Source: an uncultured archaeon (GTDB lineage: Archaea > Thermoproteota > Nitrososphaeria > Conexivisphaerales > CALBHZ01). Taken from it: 7,421 bases of DNA. The stretch is taken from NCBI GenBank assembly GCA_937892815.1, contig CALBHZ010000084.1, positions 1 to 7,421 of the forward strand, written 5' to 3'. Shown piece by piece: positions 1 through 5,867 of the stretch. A program made the translations under genes and the position numbers. Below the pieces are notes generated by a model. That model worked only from the letters and a program-made list of their open reading frames with translations. It had not been told where the DNA came from and did no database searches. The stretch's first letter is position 1. The number at the start of each line of letters is the position of its first letter.

Positions 1-236
1 TCGGTGTTCATTATAGCTAACCTAGATTTTCCGCGTCTCTTCTCTATAAATAGAGCGAGCCTAGGCTTACGTTGAAAGGTCTTGCCGAAAGCCTTGAAAG
101 TCCCTCCAAGCTTAATGACCGATGCCTGCATCTCTCCTTCTCTAACGACCACTTTCCTTTCGAAATCCTTGAGCTGTCCTTCGAGCTCCTTTAACCTTTC
201 TTCCAAGTTTTCAGTTGTTGTAATTTCCTCGCTCAT
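1..236 (-). CDS. Unrecognised coiled-coil protein, 5' part only
   Basis: The reading frame starts with ATG at 236 and runs open off the left edge, so 78 residues are visible and the C-terminus is missing. Residues 1-35 are highly charged with a heptad-like leucine pattern (ENLEERLKELEGQLKDFERK), suggesting a coiled coil. Residues 36-78 turn basic and mixed (QASVIKLGGTFKAF, then several Lys/Arg). I do not recognise the family. The start is well supported: the mRNA carries AGCGGGAGGG ten bases before the ATG, a strong ribosome binding site, and a TATA-like box lies further upstream. The same ten-base motif precedes the GTPase gene at 5821. No function can be assigned. Confidence 0.7.
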   Translation of the reverse strand, partial: MSEEITTTENLEERLKELEGQLKDFERKVVVREGEMQASVIKLGGTFKAFGKTFQRKPRLALFIEKRRGKSRLAIMNT

Positions 237-246
237 CTTATAAGCT

Positions 247-256
247 CCCTCCCGCT
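247..256 (-). promoter_or_regulatory. Ribosome binding site, AGCGGGAGGG
   Basis: On the minus strand AGCGGGAGGG sits 10 bases before the ATG at 236. The identical 10-mer occurs 7 bases before the GTPase start at 5821, so both starts are likely correct and both messages have leaders, unlike the leaderless genes elsewhere in this window. Confidence 0.65.
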
Positions 257-281
257 AGATCGTTCTCCTATTAAAGTAGGA

Positions 282-297
282 ACTTAAAAACTCTTTT
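282..297 (-). promoter_or_regulatory. Probable archaeal BRE/TATA promoter for the coiled-coil gene
   Basis: Read on the minus strand this is a purine-rich TGAAAAG followed by GTTTTTAAG, resembling a BRE plus TATA box. A start site about 25 bases downstream would fall near 260 and give a leader of roughly 24 bases that contains the ribosome binding site. The match to the TATA consensus is only moderate. Confidence 0.4.
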
Positions 298-363
298 CAA
301 AAGAACGAGATAGTTCGTAATAAGACGTAATACTATGAGAAAAATGGAAATTCGCTACATAAT

Positions 364-957
364 CTAAACGATAGCGTACGCCTTTAACCCATCCAGTATC
401 ATCTGTACCGCGATTGCGGCTACGAATACAGCCATAACCCTGGCTATAACGGCCGATCCCTTCCTCCCTAGAAAGCCGTATATCTTCTCGCTACTGTTCA
501 GTACGAACCAAGTTATCGCCATTACGATTATTACGGAAGAGAGAGCGTAGAGAATTCCGTATAGCTGTAGGTTAACTATGGTAACGGTTATAGCTCCAGG
601 GCCTACGAGGAGGGGGAAGGCTATAGGCACTACTCCTAAATCCTCCGCTTCAAGCCCCTTAGCCTTCCACTCTCCTCTAATCAATATCTCCATTGAAATT
701 ATGAAGAGAAGGATGCCGCCGGCTATCATGAAGCTATAAATCGATATGTTGAATAGGTTTAAGAGCTCCCTTCCTATTAAAGCGAATAGGAGAAGTAAGG
801 CTGTAGCGGTGTACGATGCAGTTCTAAACGCCTTTCTACGAGCCGACCTATCTAAGTTGCTCGTCATTCCTACGATTATAGGTAAGTTGCCTATAGGATC
901 CACTATTATGAAAAGCCCTACCGTAACCTTTAATAACGTTAGTAATGGATCCTCCAT
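364..957 (-). CDS. MarC family integral membrane protein
   Basis: This encodes a 197-residue polytopic membrane protein of the MarC family (COG2095). Despite the name, no multiple-antibiotic-resistance role is established for the family and its substrate is unknown. Six hydrophobic segments are visible, with the family hallmarks VDPIGNLP near the end of helix 1 and PLLVGPGAIT in the fourth segment; the length is typical. I start at the ATG at 957, giving MEDPLLTLLK, because it places the first helix as in relatives and has GTGAG nine bases upstream. A longer version starting with GTG at 987 would add ten residues and cannot be excluded, since a TATA-like box lies about 25 bases before it. The gene follows the kinase-phosphatase gene by about 50 bases on the same strand and could also be co-transcribed with it. 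Confidence 0.88.
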   Translation of the reverse strand: MEDPLLTLLKVTVGLFIIVDPIGNLPIIVGMTSNLDRSARRKAFRTASYTATALLLLFALIGRELLNLFNISIYSFMIAGGILLFIISMEILIRGEWKAKGLEAEDLGVVPIAFPLLVGPGAITVTIVNLQLYGILYALSSVIIVMAITWFVLNSSEKIYGFLGRKGSAVIARVMAVFVAAIAVQMILDGLKAYAIV

Positions 958-966
958 CCCTTTCAA

Positions 967-971
967 CTCAC
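967..971 (-). promoter_or_regulatory. Ribosome binding site GTGAG supporting the start at 957
   Basis: GTGAG on the minus strand lies 9 bases before the ATG at 957. The same motif stands 7 bases before the vapC start. It favours the shorter MarC start over the GTG at 987. Confidence 0.4.
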
Positions 972-1006
972 GCAATACGTTATACACGCTAATCTAAATC
1001 TAATCC

Positions 1007-1016
1007 GTATTTAAAG
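1007..1016 (-). promoter_or_regulatory. TATA-like box for the MarC gene
   Basis: CTTTAAATAC on the minus strand overlaps the stop codon of the upstream kinase-phosphatase gene. A start site about 26 bases downstream would be near 985, giving a leader of about 28 bases for the start at 957 or a leaderless message for the GTG at 987. This suggests MarC can be transcribed on its own. Confidence 0.45.
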
Positions 1017-2090
1017 AGCTATCCTCGAAGGAAGCTCCCCTAAGTTATCGATTATTAAGTCCGGCTCTTCGTAAATTAGATCCTCTAAAGCTCCAACTCC
1101 CGTTAAAACCGAGATCGTGGAAATCCCAGCGGCTTTACCGGTTCTCACATCGATCGCGGAGTCTCCGACGTAAACGCAGCCTTCCTTTTCTACCCCTAGT
1201 AGCTCTATACACTTCCAGATTATATCGGGATAAGGCTTTCCCCTCTTTACGTCCCTTCTGGTAACTACTACGTCGAAGTACTCCGCTACTCCGCTTCTAC
1301 TTAAAAGATCCTCTAATTCTTCAGCGGAGACATCGCTACCGGTAGCCGCTCCTATCAAGATCTTATGAGATTTAACGAAGTTTAGGGCTTTTCTAACTCC
1401 TTTCAACGGCCTTATTCCCTCTTCGATCAAGCTCTTGTATACAACATTTATCTCTTCATATAACTCCTCAATTAAATCGGAAGGAGCGTGATTGGATAAT
1501 ATTTCAGTTAAGCTCTTTCCCAGGCTTAGCTCTCGTTTAAGCCTATCTAAGGGTAAGGTATCGAGCTTAAAGGACCTAAGCGCTTCATTGAAAGATCTAT
1601 AAAATAGCTTTACGTTGTCGAAGATAGTTCCATCAATATCAAAAATAACGGCTTTCAACCCTTTAACCCTCTTAATAGGCACTTCAACGTTAACCTTTAC
1701 TCGATCTCCTTCCCTTAGCTTAAAGTGCTTCCTTAACTCCACCGGAGCTATTACTTCGACAATATCGGTGTAATAGCCTTTAACTAACGGAATAACTACG
1801 GCACAAGGTTCTCCACCTTCAAATACGGCTTTAAAACACAATCCTAAACAGTAAGATCTGCTCGGGGGAACTATCTTTACGGCGCCATCTAGATGTTTTC
1901 TAACTAACCTCAAGGAGCTTAGCTCGTCTACCTTAACGTTTAAAGTTCCCGGATATGGGGTAAAGCCTAGTTTCTCCTTAAATTGGGAAAGAGCCCATGG
2001 GATGGATACGAACCTTCTTCCTTCCTCTTTTCCGTGTACATACCTTCCCCGTATCTCTACGTTAATGGCTTCAATATCGATCTCGACCAC
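1011..2090 (-). CDS. CTP-dependent riboflavin kinase fused to a HAD-family phosphatase
   Basis: The protein is 359 residues from the GTG at 2090. Residues 1 to about 137 match the archaeal CTP-dependent riboflavin kinase (COG1339, DUF120), which makes FMN from riboflavin: IRGRYVHGKEEGRRFVSIP, GFTPYPGTLNVKVD and IEVIAP-like VEVIAPVELRKHFKLREGD line up with the single-domain enzyme MJ0056 as I recall it. Residues from about 145 form a complete HAD phosphatase: DIDGT (D151, D153), AATGS (T250), RGKPYPD (K285) and VGDSAID (D310, D314), with a helical cap between the first two. All four HAD motifs are intact. Substrate of the phosphatase half is unknown; its sequence is of the phosphoglycolate-phosphatase type. 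A longer start at 2111 adds seven residues, but the GTG has a strong ribosome binding site. The upstream 65-residue gene ends about 50 bases before and may share the transcript. Confidence 0.9.
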   Translation of the reverse strand: MVEIDIEAINVEIRGRYVHGKEEGRRFVSIPWALSQFKEKLGFTPYPGTLNVKVDELSSLRLVRKHLDGAVKIVPPSRSYCLGLCFKAVFEGGEPCAVVIPLVKGYYTDIVEVIAPVELRKHFKLREGDRVKVNVEVPIKRVKGLKAVIFDIDGTIFDNVKLFYRSFNEALRSFKLDTLPLDRLKRELSLGKSLTEILSNHAPSDLIEELYEEINVVYKSLIEEGIRPLKGVRKALNFVKSHKILIGAATGSDVSAEELEDLLSRSGVAEYFDVVVTRRDVKRGKPYPDIIWKCIELLGVEKEGCVYVGDSAIDVRTGKAAGISTISVLTGVGALEDLIYEEPDLIIDNLGELPSRIAL

Positions 2091-2097
2091 GGTTGAG

Positions 2098-2104
2098 CCC
2101 CCTC
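2098..2104 (-). promoter_or_regulatory. Ribosome binding site that decides the kinase-phosphatase start
   Basis: GAGGGGG on the minus strand lies 7 bases before the GTG at 2090 and inside the longer frame that begins at ATG 2111. No comparable motif precedes 2111, so translation most likely begins at the GTG. Confidence 0.55.
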
Positions 2105-2142
2105 TCAACATACCGTAAATAGCTTACCGTCTCAGCGATTAA

Positions 2143-2340
2143 CTAACTTCGGAAAACTTCGTTCTCCACTCTCATATGTTCATTAAGCGTATCCCCTATC
2201 CTTAGCAGCTTAGTTAACTCCTTTACCAGCTCCTCAAGCTTTATCTCCTTTAACCTATGGGCTTTAAGGCGTTGAGTTACTTCCCTGCTTAGCTCTTTAC
2301 GTCCGTTTAAAGCTCTTTCCACCGCTTTAGCTAAATCCAT
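2143..2340 (-). CDS. Small charged helical protein of unknown function (65 residues)
   Basis: The frame runs from ATG 2340 to a TAG and encodes 65 residues rich in Lys, Glu, Arg and Leu, predicted by eye to be two or three amphipathic helices (LAKAVERALNG, LKEIKLEELVKELTKLL). I do not recognise a family. It is supported as a gene by a well-placed TATA box about 28 bases before the ATG, which predicts a leaderless message, and by its position just upstream of the riboflavin kinase-phosphatase gene on the same strand with a gap of about 50 bases. Its small size means it could be spurious. Its composition resembles small nucleic-acid-binding or protein-partner proteins, but this is only an impression. 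Confidence 0.5.
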   Translation of the reverse strand: MDLAKAVERALNGRKELSREVTQRLKAHRLKEIKLEELVKELTKLLRIGDTLNEHMRVENEVFRS

Positions 2341-2362
2341 ATCTTTAAGTCATATCTCGAAT

Positions 2363-2380
2363 AGATATATCGTTTGCTTT
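2363..2380 (-). promoter_or_regulatory. BRE/TATA promoter for the 65-residue gene, leaderless
   Basis: On the minus strand an A-rich AAAGCAAA is followed by CGATATATCT. The TATA centre is about 28 bases before the ATG at 2340, the spacing expected when transcription begins at or next to the start codon. Confidence 0.55.
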
Positions 2381-2381
2381 T

Positions 2382-2396
2382 TTCGTTAAAAACGAA
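2382..2396. repeat. Inverted repeat TTCGTT-AAA-AACGAA upstream of the minus-strand promoter
   Basis: This is a perfect 6-base inverted repeat with a 3-base spacer. It lies about 10 bases upstream of the TATA box serving the 65-residue gene, where an archaeal activator or repressor could act. It may be chance in AT-rich intergenic DNA. Confidence 0.35.
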
Positions 2397-2480
2397 GTAA
2401 GCTCGATGAAGTAACCTGGAGAAGATAAGCCTTGTAACTTACGATAAATCGATCGTTGAAGTCCGAAATATGATCTACTA

Positions 2481-2496
2481 TTGACCAAGCGGTCAA
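2481..2496. repeat. Inverted repeat TTGACC-AAGC-GGTCAA, possible operator
   Basis: This is a perfect 6-base inverted repeat with a 4-base spacer. It lies about 10 bases upstream of the TATA box of the winged-helix membrane regulator. Its size suits a dimeric winged-helix protein, so self-regulation by the downstream gene product is a reasonable guess. Confidence 0.45.
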
Positions 2497-2503
2497 GGAC
2501 GCT

Positions 2504-2515
2504 AGAATTATATCT
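2504..2515 (+). promoter_or_regulatory. TATA promoter for the membrane-anchored regulator, leaderless
   Basis: AGAATTATATCT contains a TATA-like core centred about 25 bases before the ATG at 2535. No ribosome binding site precedes the ATG, so a leaderless transcript is expected. Confidence 0.55.
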
Positions 2516-2534
2516 ATTGTTTATGTAATATTTG

Positions 2535-2969
2535 ATGGTGGAAAAATTGGATATAGATAAGGAGTTTGAAGCTATATCCCATCCGTTGAGGATAAAGATT
2601 TTGGAAATATTATCTAAAAAGCCGTTAAGGTTTTCAGAGCTGAAAAGAGAGCTGGGAATAGAGAGCAGCGGCAAGCTGGACTTCCATATAAGTAAATTAG
2701 GAGGATTAGTTGAAGTAAATAGTGAAGGGAAATACGCCTTAACGAGGGAGGGATACGCTGCTCTTCAAGCTATAGAGGCTATTAGGAGATATGGATGGCA
2801 AAGGAGAGCTTACTACCTCAACCTACTAGCTTACTTAGTAGCGAACGCTTACGCCGCTATCTCCAATTTAAATCTATGGTTAACCTTAATTTTGCCTATA
2901 ACGAGCGCATGGATAGCCTTTTATAGCTATTGGGCTATCGTGAAAAGGGGGATATTTAGGGCTTTTTAA
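2535..2969 (+). CDS. ArsR-like winged-helix regulator with two C-terminal membrane helices
   Basis: The 144-residue protein begins with a winged-helix domain: AISHPLRIKILEIL opens the domain, RFSELKRELGIESSGKLDFHISKL (about 32-55) holds the helix-turn-helix and recognition helix, and LVEVNSEGKYALTREGYAAL is the wing. Residues 93-111 and 113-136 are two hydrophobic segments rich in Tyr, Trp and Leu, followed by a basic tail, so the regulator is probably anchored in the membrane with its DNA-binding domain in the cytoplasm. The same architecture is known in the Sulfolobus regulators ArnR and ArnR1 of archaellum genes; equivalence here is not claimed. I start at ATG 2535 because of the promoter spacing; a TTG one codon earlier is unlikely. 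An inverted repeat upstream could be its own operator. Endonuclease V follows 56 bases later. Confidence 0.85.
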   Translation: MVEKLDIDKEFEAISHPLRIKILEILSKKPLRFSELKRELGIESSGKLDFHISKLGGLVEVNSEGKYALTREGYAALQAIEAIRRYGWQRRAYYLNLLAYLVANAYAAISNLNLWLTLILPITSAWIAFYSYWAIVKRGIFRAF

Positions 2970-2990
2970 CTTCATTAATTTTATAGATAA

Positions 2991-3000
2991 GGAATATAAG
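2991..3000 (+). promoter_or_regulatory. Weak TATA-like box before endonuclease V
   Basis: GGAATATAAG is centred about 30 bases before the TTG start at 3026. A second AT-rich candidate (TTTTATAG) lies near 2979-2986. Read-through from the regulator gene is also possible. Confidence 0.3.
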
Positions 3001-3025
3001 AGGTCGGAGGTTAATTTAATACAGG

Positions 3026-3676
3026 TTGGTTAAAATCGACTTAAGGAAAGCGAGGTACGCACAGATATTAATTTCGAAAAAGGCGATCGAAGAGGATTCC
3101 TTTAACCATCCCATTAGGAACGTTGGAGGAGTAGATGTAGCCTTTAAGTCCAATTACTCAATAGGGGCGGCCGTAGTTTTAAGCTACGACGATTTAAGGG
3201 TTTTAGGGAAGGCGTATTATATCTCAGAAGTTAGGATTCCTTACATACCTACGTACTTAGCCTTTAGGGAGATAAGGGCTATGATTGGAGCCGTAAATAG
3301 GCTTTCGATTAAGCCCGACATAGTTTTAGTCGATGCTCACGGTAAATGCCATCCTAGGAGAGCTGGAGAAGCTACTCATTTAGGGGTCGTACTAGATATA
3401 CCTACTATTGGAGTTGCTAAATCTCACTTAACTGGAAAAGAGAGGGAGGATGGATACATAGTTGATAACGATGGAGAGGTATTAGGTTATCATCTCATGC
3501 CAAACGTATACGTTAGCGTTGGCCATAGGATTTCGTTAAAAACGGCAATTAAGATCGTTAAGAAGTTAACCGTGTACGGAATACCTGAGCCTACTAGGCA
3601 AGCCCATATATATGCAAATGAGGTAAAGAGCAAATTAAGTAAAATCTTGAGTAAAGGAGGGAAGGCCGAGCTTTAG
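3026..3676 (+). CDS. nfi: Endonuclease V (deoxyinosine-specific repair nuclease)
   Basis: This 216-residue protein is endonuclease V, which nicks nucleic acid at the second phosphodiester bond 3' of a deaminated adenine (inosine) and starts its repair. The family motifs are all present: GVDVAF with catalytic D37, the wedge region RIPYIPTYLAFRE with Y73 and E82, LVDAHGKCHPRRAGEATHLG with D103, and IGVAKSHL with K132. Near the C-terminus PEPTRQAHIYANE carries the conserved histidine (H194). Length is normal. The start is a TTG: an in-frame stop lies three codons upstream, and MVKIDLRKARYAQ is the usual N-terminus of the family. GGAGG at 3006-3010 is 15 bases from the TTG, too far for a standard ribosome binding site, so the message may be leaderless. 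The gene follows the membrane regulator; I see no functional link. Confidence 0.93.
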   Translation: MVKIDLRKARYAQILISKKAIEEDSFNHPIRNVGGVDVAFKSNYSIGAAVVLSYDDLRVLGKAYYISEVRIPYIPTYLAFREIRAMIGAVNRLSIKPDIVLVDAHGKCHPRRAGEATHLGVVLDIPTIGVAKSHLTGKEREDGYIVDNDGEVLGYHLMPNVYVSVGHRISLKTAIKIVKKLTVYGIPEPTRQAHIYANEVKSKLSKILSKGGKAEL

Positions 3677-3700
3677 CAAAACGTAAGCATAAAGTAAGAA

Positions 3701-3711
3701 TTTTTATATAC
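3701..3711 (+). promoter_or_regulatory. TATA promoter for vapBC, leaderless
   Basis: TTTTTATATAC is centred about 27 bases before the ATG at 3734, with an A-rich AGTAAGAA just upstream as a possible BRE. This spacing favours ATG 3734 over the TTG at 3719 as the antitoxin start. Confidence 0.6.
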
Positions 3712-3733
3712 TACCTTTTTGTATAAGAAATTT

Positions 3734-3964
3734 ATGGGTAGGTATGTTACCGTTTCAGCTAAGGTGCCTAACGAGCTTAGGGAGAAAGCCAAGAAGTTCA
3801 ACATCAACGTTAATCGATTAATTAGGAAAGCTCTTGAGGATGAAGTCCGTCGTAAAGAGGAGGAAGAGTTGAGGAAGATGGCTAATGAAGTAAGCGAAAT
3901 ACTTAAGAAGATATCTAGTGAAGAGATCACGAAGTTAATTCGTGAGACGAGATATGAAAGGTAG
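3734..3964 (+). CDS. vapB: VapB-type antitoxin, ribbon-helix-helix
   Basis: The 76-residue protein is a probable antitoxin that binds and neutralises the PIN toxin encoded next to it and represses the shared promoter. MGRYVTVSAKVP is the N-terminal DNA-binding ribbon, NELREKAKKFN and NVNRLIRKALEDEVRR are the two helices of a CopG/MetJ-like fold, and the rest is a charged helix with runs of Glu, Lys and Ile (EVSEILKKISSEEITKLIRE), the usual toxin-wrapping region. A TTG at 3719 would add five residues, but the TATA spacing points to the ATG. Its end overlaps the start of the toxin gene by 11 bases, which indicates translational coupling. The assignment rests on fold pattern, size and the adjacent PIN gene. 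Confidence 0.82.
   Translation: MGRYVTVSAKVPNELREKAKKFNINVNRLIRKALEDEVRRKEEEELRKMANEVSEILKKISSEEITKLIRETRYER
3942..3946 (+). promoter_or_regulatory. Ribosome binding site GTGAG for vapC, inside vapB
   Basis: GTGAG ends 7 bases before the ATG at 3954 and lies within the last codons of vapB. It decides between that ATG and the GTG at 3942. Confidence 0.45.
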
Positions 3965-4394
3965 GTATTTATTCGATGCGAGTAGCCTTCTAAACATAAC
4001 GAGGGAGCTGGGAGAGAAGGTTATCGATGTAGTAAAGAACAACTTTACGATATCTCTCGCCTATTATGAAATTGGAAATGCCCTTTGGAAGGAATGTAGA
4101 TTACTCAGGAAATTAGATCTAAATTCAGCGATAAAGACCTTAAGGTTCATGTTCTCAATGTTCTCTAAGATGACGGTAATAGGGATAGAAGAAGGAGGCT
4201 TGGGAAACTCGATACTGACTAACGCCTTCAAATACAACATCACTTACTACGATGCCTCGTACTTAAGCGTAGCTAAGAAGTTGGATGCGATTTTAGTCAG
4301 CGATGATAAAGAGTTGATTAAGATAGCTAAAAAGCTGAAGGTAAACGGTATAACGAGTAAGGAGCTAATTAATTTACTGTACAGTAAGGATTAG
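3954..4394 (+). CDS. vapC: VapC-type PIN-domain ribonuclease toxin
   Basis: The 146-residue protein is a PIN-domain toxin, expected to be a magnesium-dependent ribonuclease cutting tRNA or rRNA when freed from its antitoxin. The acidic active-site residues are in place: D8 in YLFDASSLLN, E39 in YYEIGNALWKE, D100 in TYYDASYLSVAKK, and D117/D118 in LVSDDKELIKIAKK. Length is normal and the frame is intact, so the module looks functional. I start at ATG 3954 because GTGAG lies 7 bases upstream; a GTG at 3942 would add four residues. The coding region overlaps vapB by 11 bases. Toxin-antitoxin pairs are common accessory cargo in hyperthermophilic archaea; the stretch that follows (4395-4654) holds only gene debris at most. 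Confidence 0.88.
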   Translation: MKGRYLFDASSLLNITRELGEKVIDVVKNNFTISLAYYEIGNALWKECRLLRKLDLNSAIKTLRFMFSMFSKMTVIGIEEGGLGNSILTNAFKYNITYYDASYLSVAKKLDAILVSDDKELIKIAKKLKVNGITSKELINLLYSKD

Positions 4395-4489
4395 CAAAAT
4401 CTACGAGCTATTTTAAGAAGTAGGGAAAGGGATTTGAATGCTTCATCGAAATAGCTTTAGCCCCCAAAAAACCCTTCTAGACTTTCCAT

Positions 4490-4654
4490 CTATACGTCAA
4501 TATCTTTAATGATCTGATTGCGTTCAGTTCTTGAGAATTTCAGCTCAGATAATATCTTCCTTGCTTCATTAAAGTACCGATAGGAGACATTCTTCTAATT
4601 AATTTTAACATCCTGTCTAATATTTAAATGATCTTTACTGAGGAGGTGTATAGC
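4490..4654 (-). pseudogene. Possible short coding remnant downstream of the GTPase gene
   Basis: Between vapC and the GTPase gene lie 260 bases without an intact gene. On the minus strand, in frame with the GTPase and directly after its stop, codons continue as a short peptide, hit a TAG at 4595-4597, and continue again for 34 codons containing FNEARKILSELKFSRTERNQ before a second TAG. The last part has the amino-acid make-up of a real archaeal protein and no start codon. It may be the tail of a lost gene or a chance open frame. A run of six T on the minus strand near 4465-4480 could act as a weak terminator. Confidence 0.15.
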
Positions 4655-5821
4655 TTACTTCCTAAGATGTATTTCGATTATGTCTCTATCCTCAAGCTTA
4701 TGTTCTAAGCCAACCCTCATTCCGGGGTATTTAGCAGAAGGTCCCCATATCTTAGCATACTTAAAGTGCTTTACAAAATCTCTATGTATTAACTTAGCTA
4801 CATCTTGTACCGTAGATCCTCTTTTTAACACTAAAGGAGTAGATGAAGGAGCTTCATTTGGCTGTTTAGTATAAACCCTTATTAAGTCGAGCATGTCGAA
4901 AAGGGTTCTACATATATCCTCTAGCCCCTTATTTTCTAGAGCTGAAACGGGTATAATGGGGATCTCCTTTGGAACTACTTTCCTTAGCTTTTCGTAGTTC
5001 TCTAAAGCTCCTTCGACATCGATTTTGTTGGCTACGATGATTGTAGGCTTGTAGGAAACGTTTCCAAATATCGACTTCTCTACGTCATCTAAAGTTACCT
5101 CTCCAGCGATCTTAACTACGGCGTTGTATATCCTATAGCTCTTCAGAAGCTTAATTACATCGTCTACCGTGCATCCTATTAGCCTGCCCGATAGAACTAC
5201 CTTAATTCCTATACCTCCTTTCTCGATAGCTACTTGCCCCTTGGGCTTCTTAACGTAGATGTTAACCTTGGAAAGCTCGCTTAGTACCACCTTTAGCTGT
5301 TCTATCGGATCGCTAGATAGATCGAGCACTATTACTAAACCGTCCGCATTTCTAGCGAGTCCCAAGACCTTAGTTCCCCAAGCAACTCCTTCGGCGGCTC
5401 CAGGCATTAACGCAGGAGCCTCGATAAATTGAAATCTTATATCTTCGTATTGAGGCATGCCGGGTACTGGAAACTTCGTAGTATACGGATAATCGGATAC
5501 CTCAACTTTTGCATTTGAAAGTCTGGATAACAAAAGGCTTTTCCCTACGTTCGTAAGCCCTAACATAACCACTTGAGCGGCTCCTTCCTTCTCTATGAAG
5601 AAGCTCGGTCCTCTTCCGACCTTCTTCCTCCTCTTCTCCTCTAACTCCTCCCTAAGCTCGGCAAGCCTCCTCTTAGCCCAGTAAAGGAGGTTTTCAGTGC
5701 CCTTATGCTTAGGGACCGCCGATATGAACTCCCTTAAGGCCTCAATTTTCTCCTCGATAGTTCTAGCTTCCCTAACTTTAGCCCATTTAGCCTTAGCTTC
5801 CGAAGGCAGGTTAGCCGGCAT
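4655..5821 (-). CDS. DRG-like GTPase with C-terminal TGS domain
   Basis: The 388-residue protein belongs to the DRG/Rbg branch of the Obg-HflX GTPases (COG1163), cytoplasmic proteins linked to ribosomes and translation. Residues 1-70 are a helical, charged N-terminus with KGTENLLYWAKRRLAELREEL. The G domain carries G1 GLTNVGKS (88-95), switch I YPYTT (111-115), G4 NKID (265-268) and G5 SALE (293-296), interrupted by the family's inserted subdomain (about 185-255). The TGS domain fills about 314-388 and ends in DRDIIEIHLRK. The G3 motif is unusual: QFIEAPAL replaces the typical QLLDLPGI, so both the Asp and the Gly of DxxG are changed. The start at 5821 has GGGAGGG seven bases upstream and a TATA-like box further up. 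It is divergent from the poorly defined region to the right. Confidence 0.9.
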   Translation of the reverse strand: MPANLPSEAKAKWAKVREARTIEEKIEALREFISAVPKHKGTENLLYWAKRRLAELREELEEKRRKKVGRGPSFFIEKEGAAQVVMLGLTNVGKSLLLSRLSNAKVEVSDYPYTTKFPVPGMPQYEDIRFQFIEAPALMPGAAEGVAWGTKVLGLARNADGLVIVLDLSSDPIEQLKVVLSELSKVNIYVKKPKGQVAIEKGGIGIKVVLSGRLIGCTVDDVIKLLKSYRIYNAVVKIAGEVTLDDVEKSIFGNVSYKPTIIVANKIDVEGALENYEKLRKVVPKEIPIIPVSALENKGLEDICRTLFDMLDLIRVYTKQPNEAPSSTPLVLKRGSTVQDVAKLIHRDFVKHFKYAKIWGPSAKYPGMRVGLEHKLEDRDIIEIHLRK

Positions 5822-5828
5822 CGATATA

Positions 5829-5838
5829 CCCTCCCGCT
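5829..5838 (-). promoter_or_regulatory. Ribosome binding site, AGCGGGAGGG
   Basis: On the minus strand this 10-mer ends 7 bases before the GTPase ATG. It is identical to the one before the coiled-coil gene at 236. Confidence 0.65.
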
Positions 5839-5867
5839 GAGAATACCATCGATGATTTATTATTATA

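Noticed and set aside
746..997. 83-codon plus-strand frame opposite the MarC gene
   Set aside because: Antisense shadow of a clearly recognised membrane protein; no promoter or ribosome binding site.
2345..2674. 109-codon open frame on the minus strand
   Set aside because: It lies opposite the winged-helix regulator and its divergent promoter; the plus-strand gene has clear domains and promoter, and this frame resembles no protein.
3673..3930. 85-codon minus-strand frame opposite vapB
   Set aside because: Serine- and leucine-rich mirror of the Lys/Glu-rich antitoxin; no start signal and no family pattern.
4424..4445. GGGATTTGAATGC, which on the minus strand resembles a tRNA T loop (ATTCAAATCCC)
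   Set aside because: The 5' half of the T stem does not pair and no acceptor, D or anticodon arm can be built around it, so it is neither a tRNA nor a supported attachment site.
4639..4648. Strong Shine-Dalgarno-like GAGGAGGTG on the plus strand
   Set aside because: No start codon lies within a usable distance and it faces into the end of the oppositely oriented GTPase gene.
4680..4874. 64-codon plus-strand frame opposite the GTPase TGS domain
   Set aside because: Antisense shadow with no start signal.
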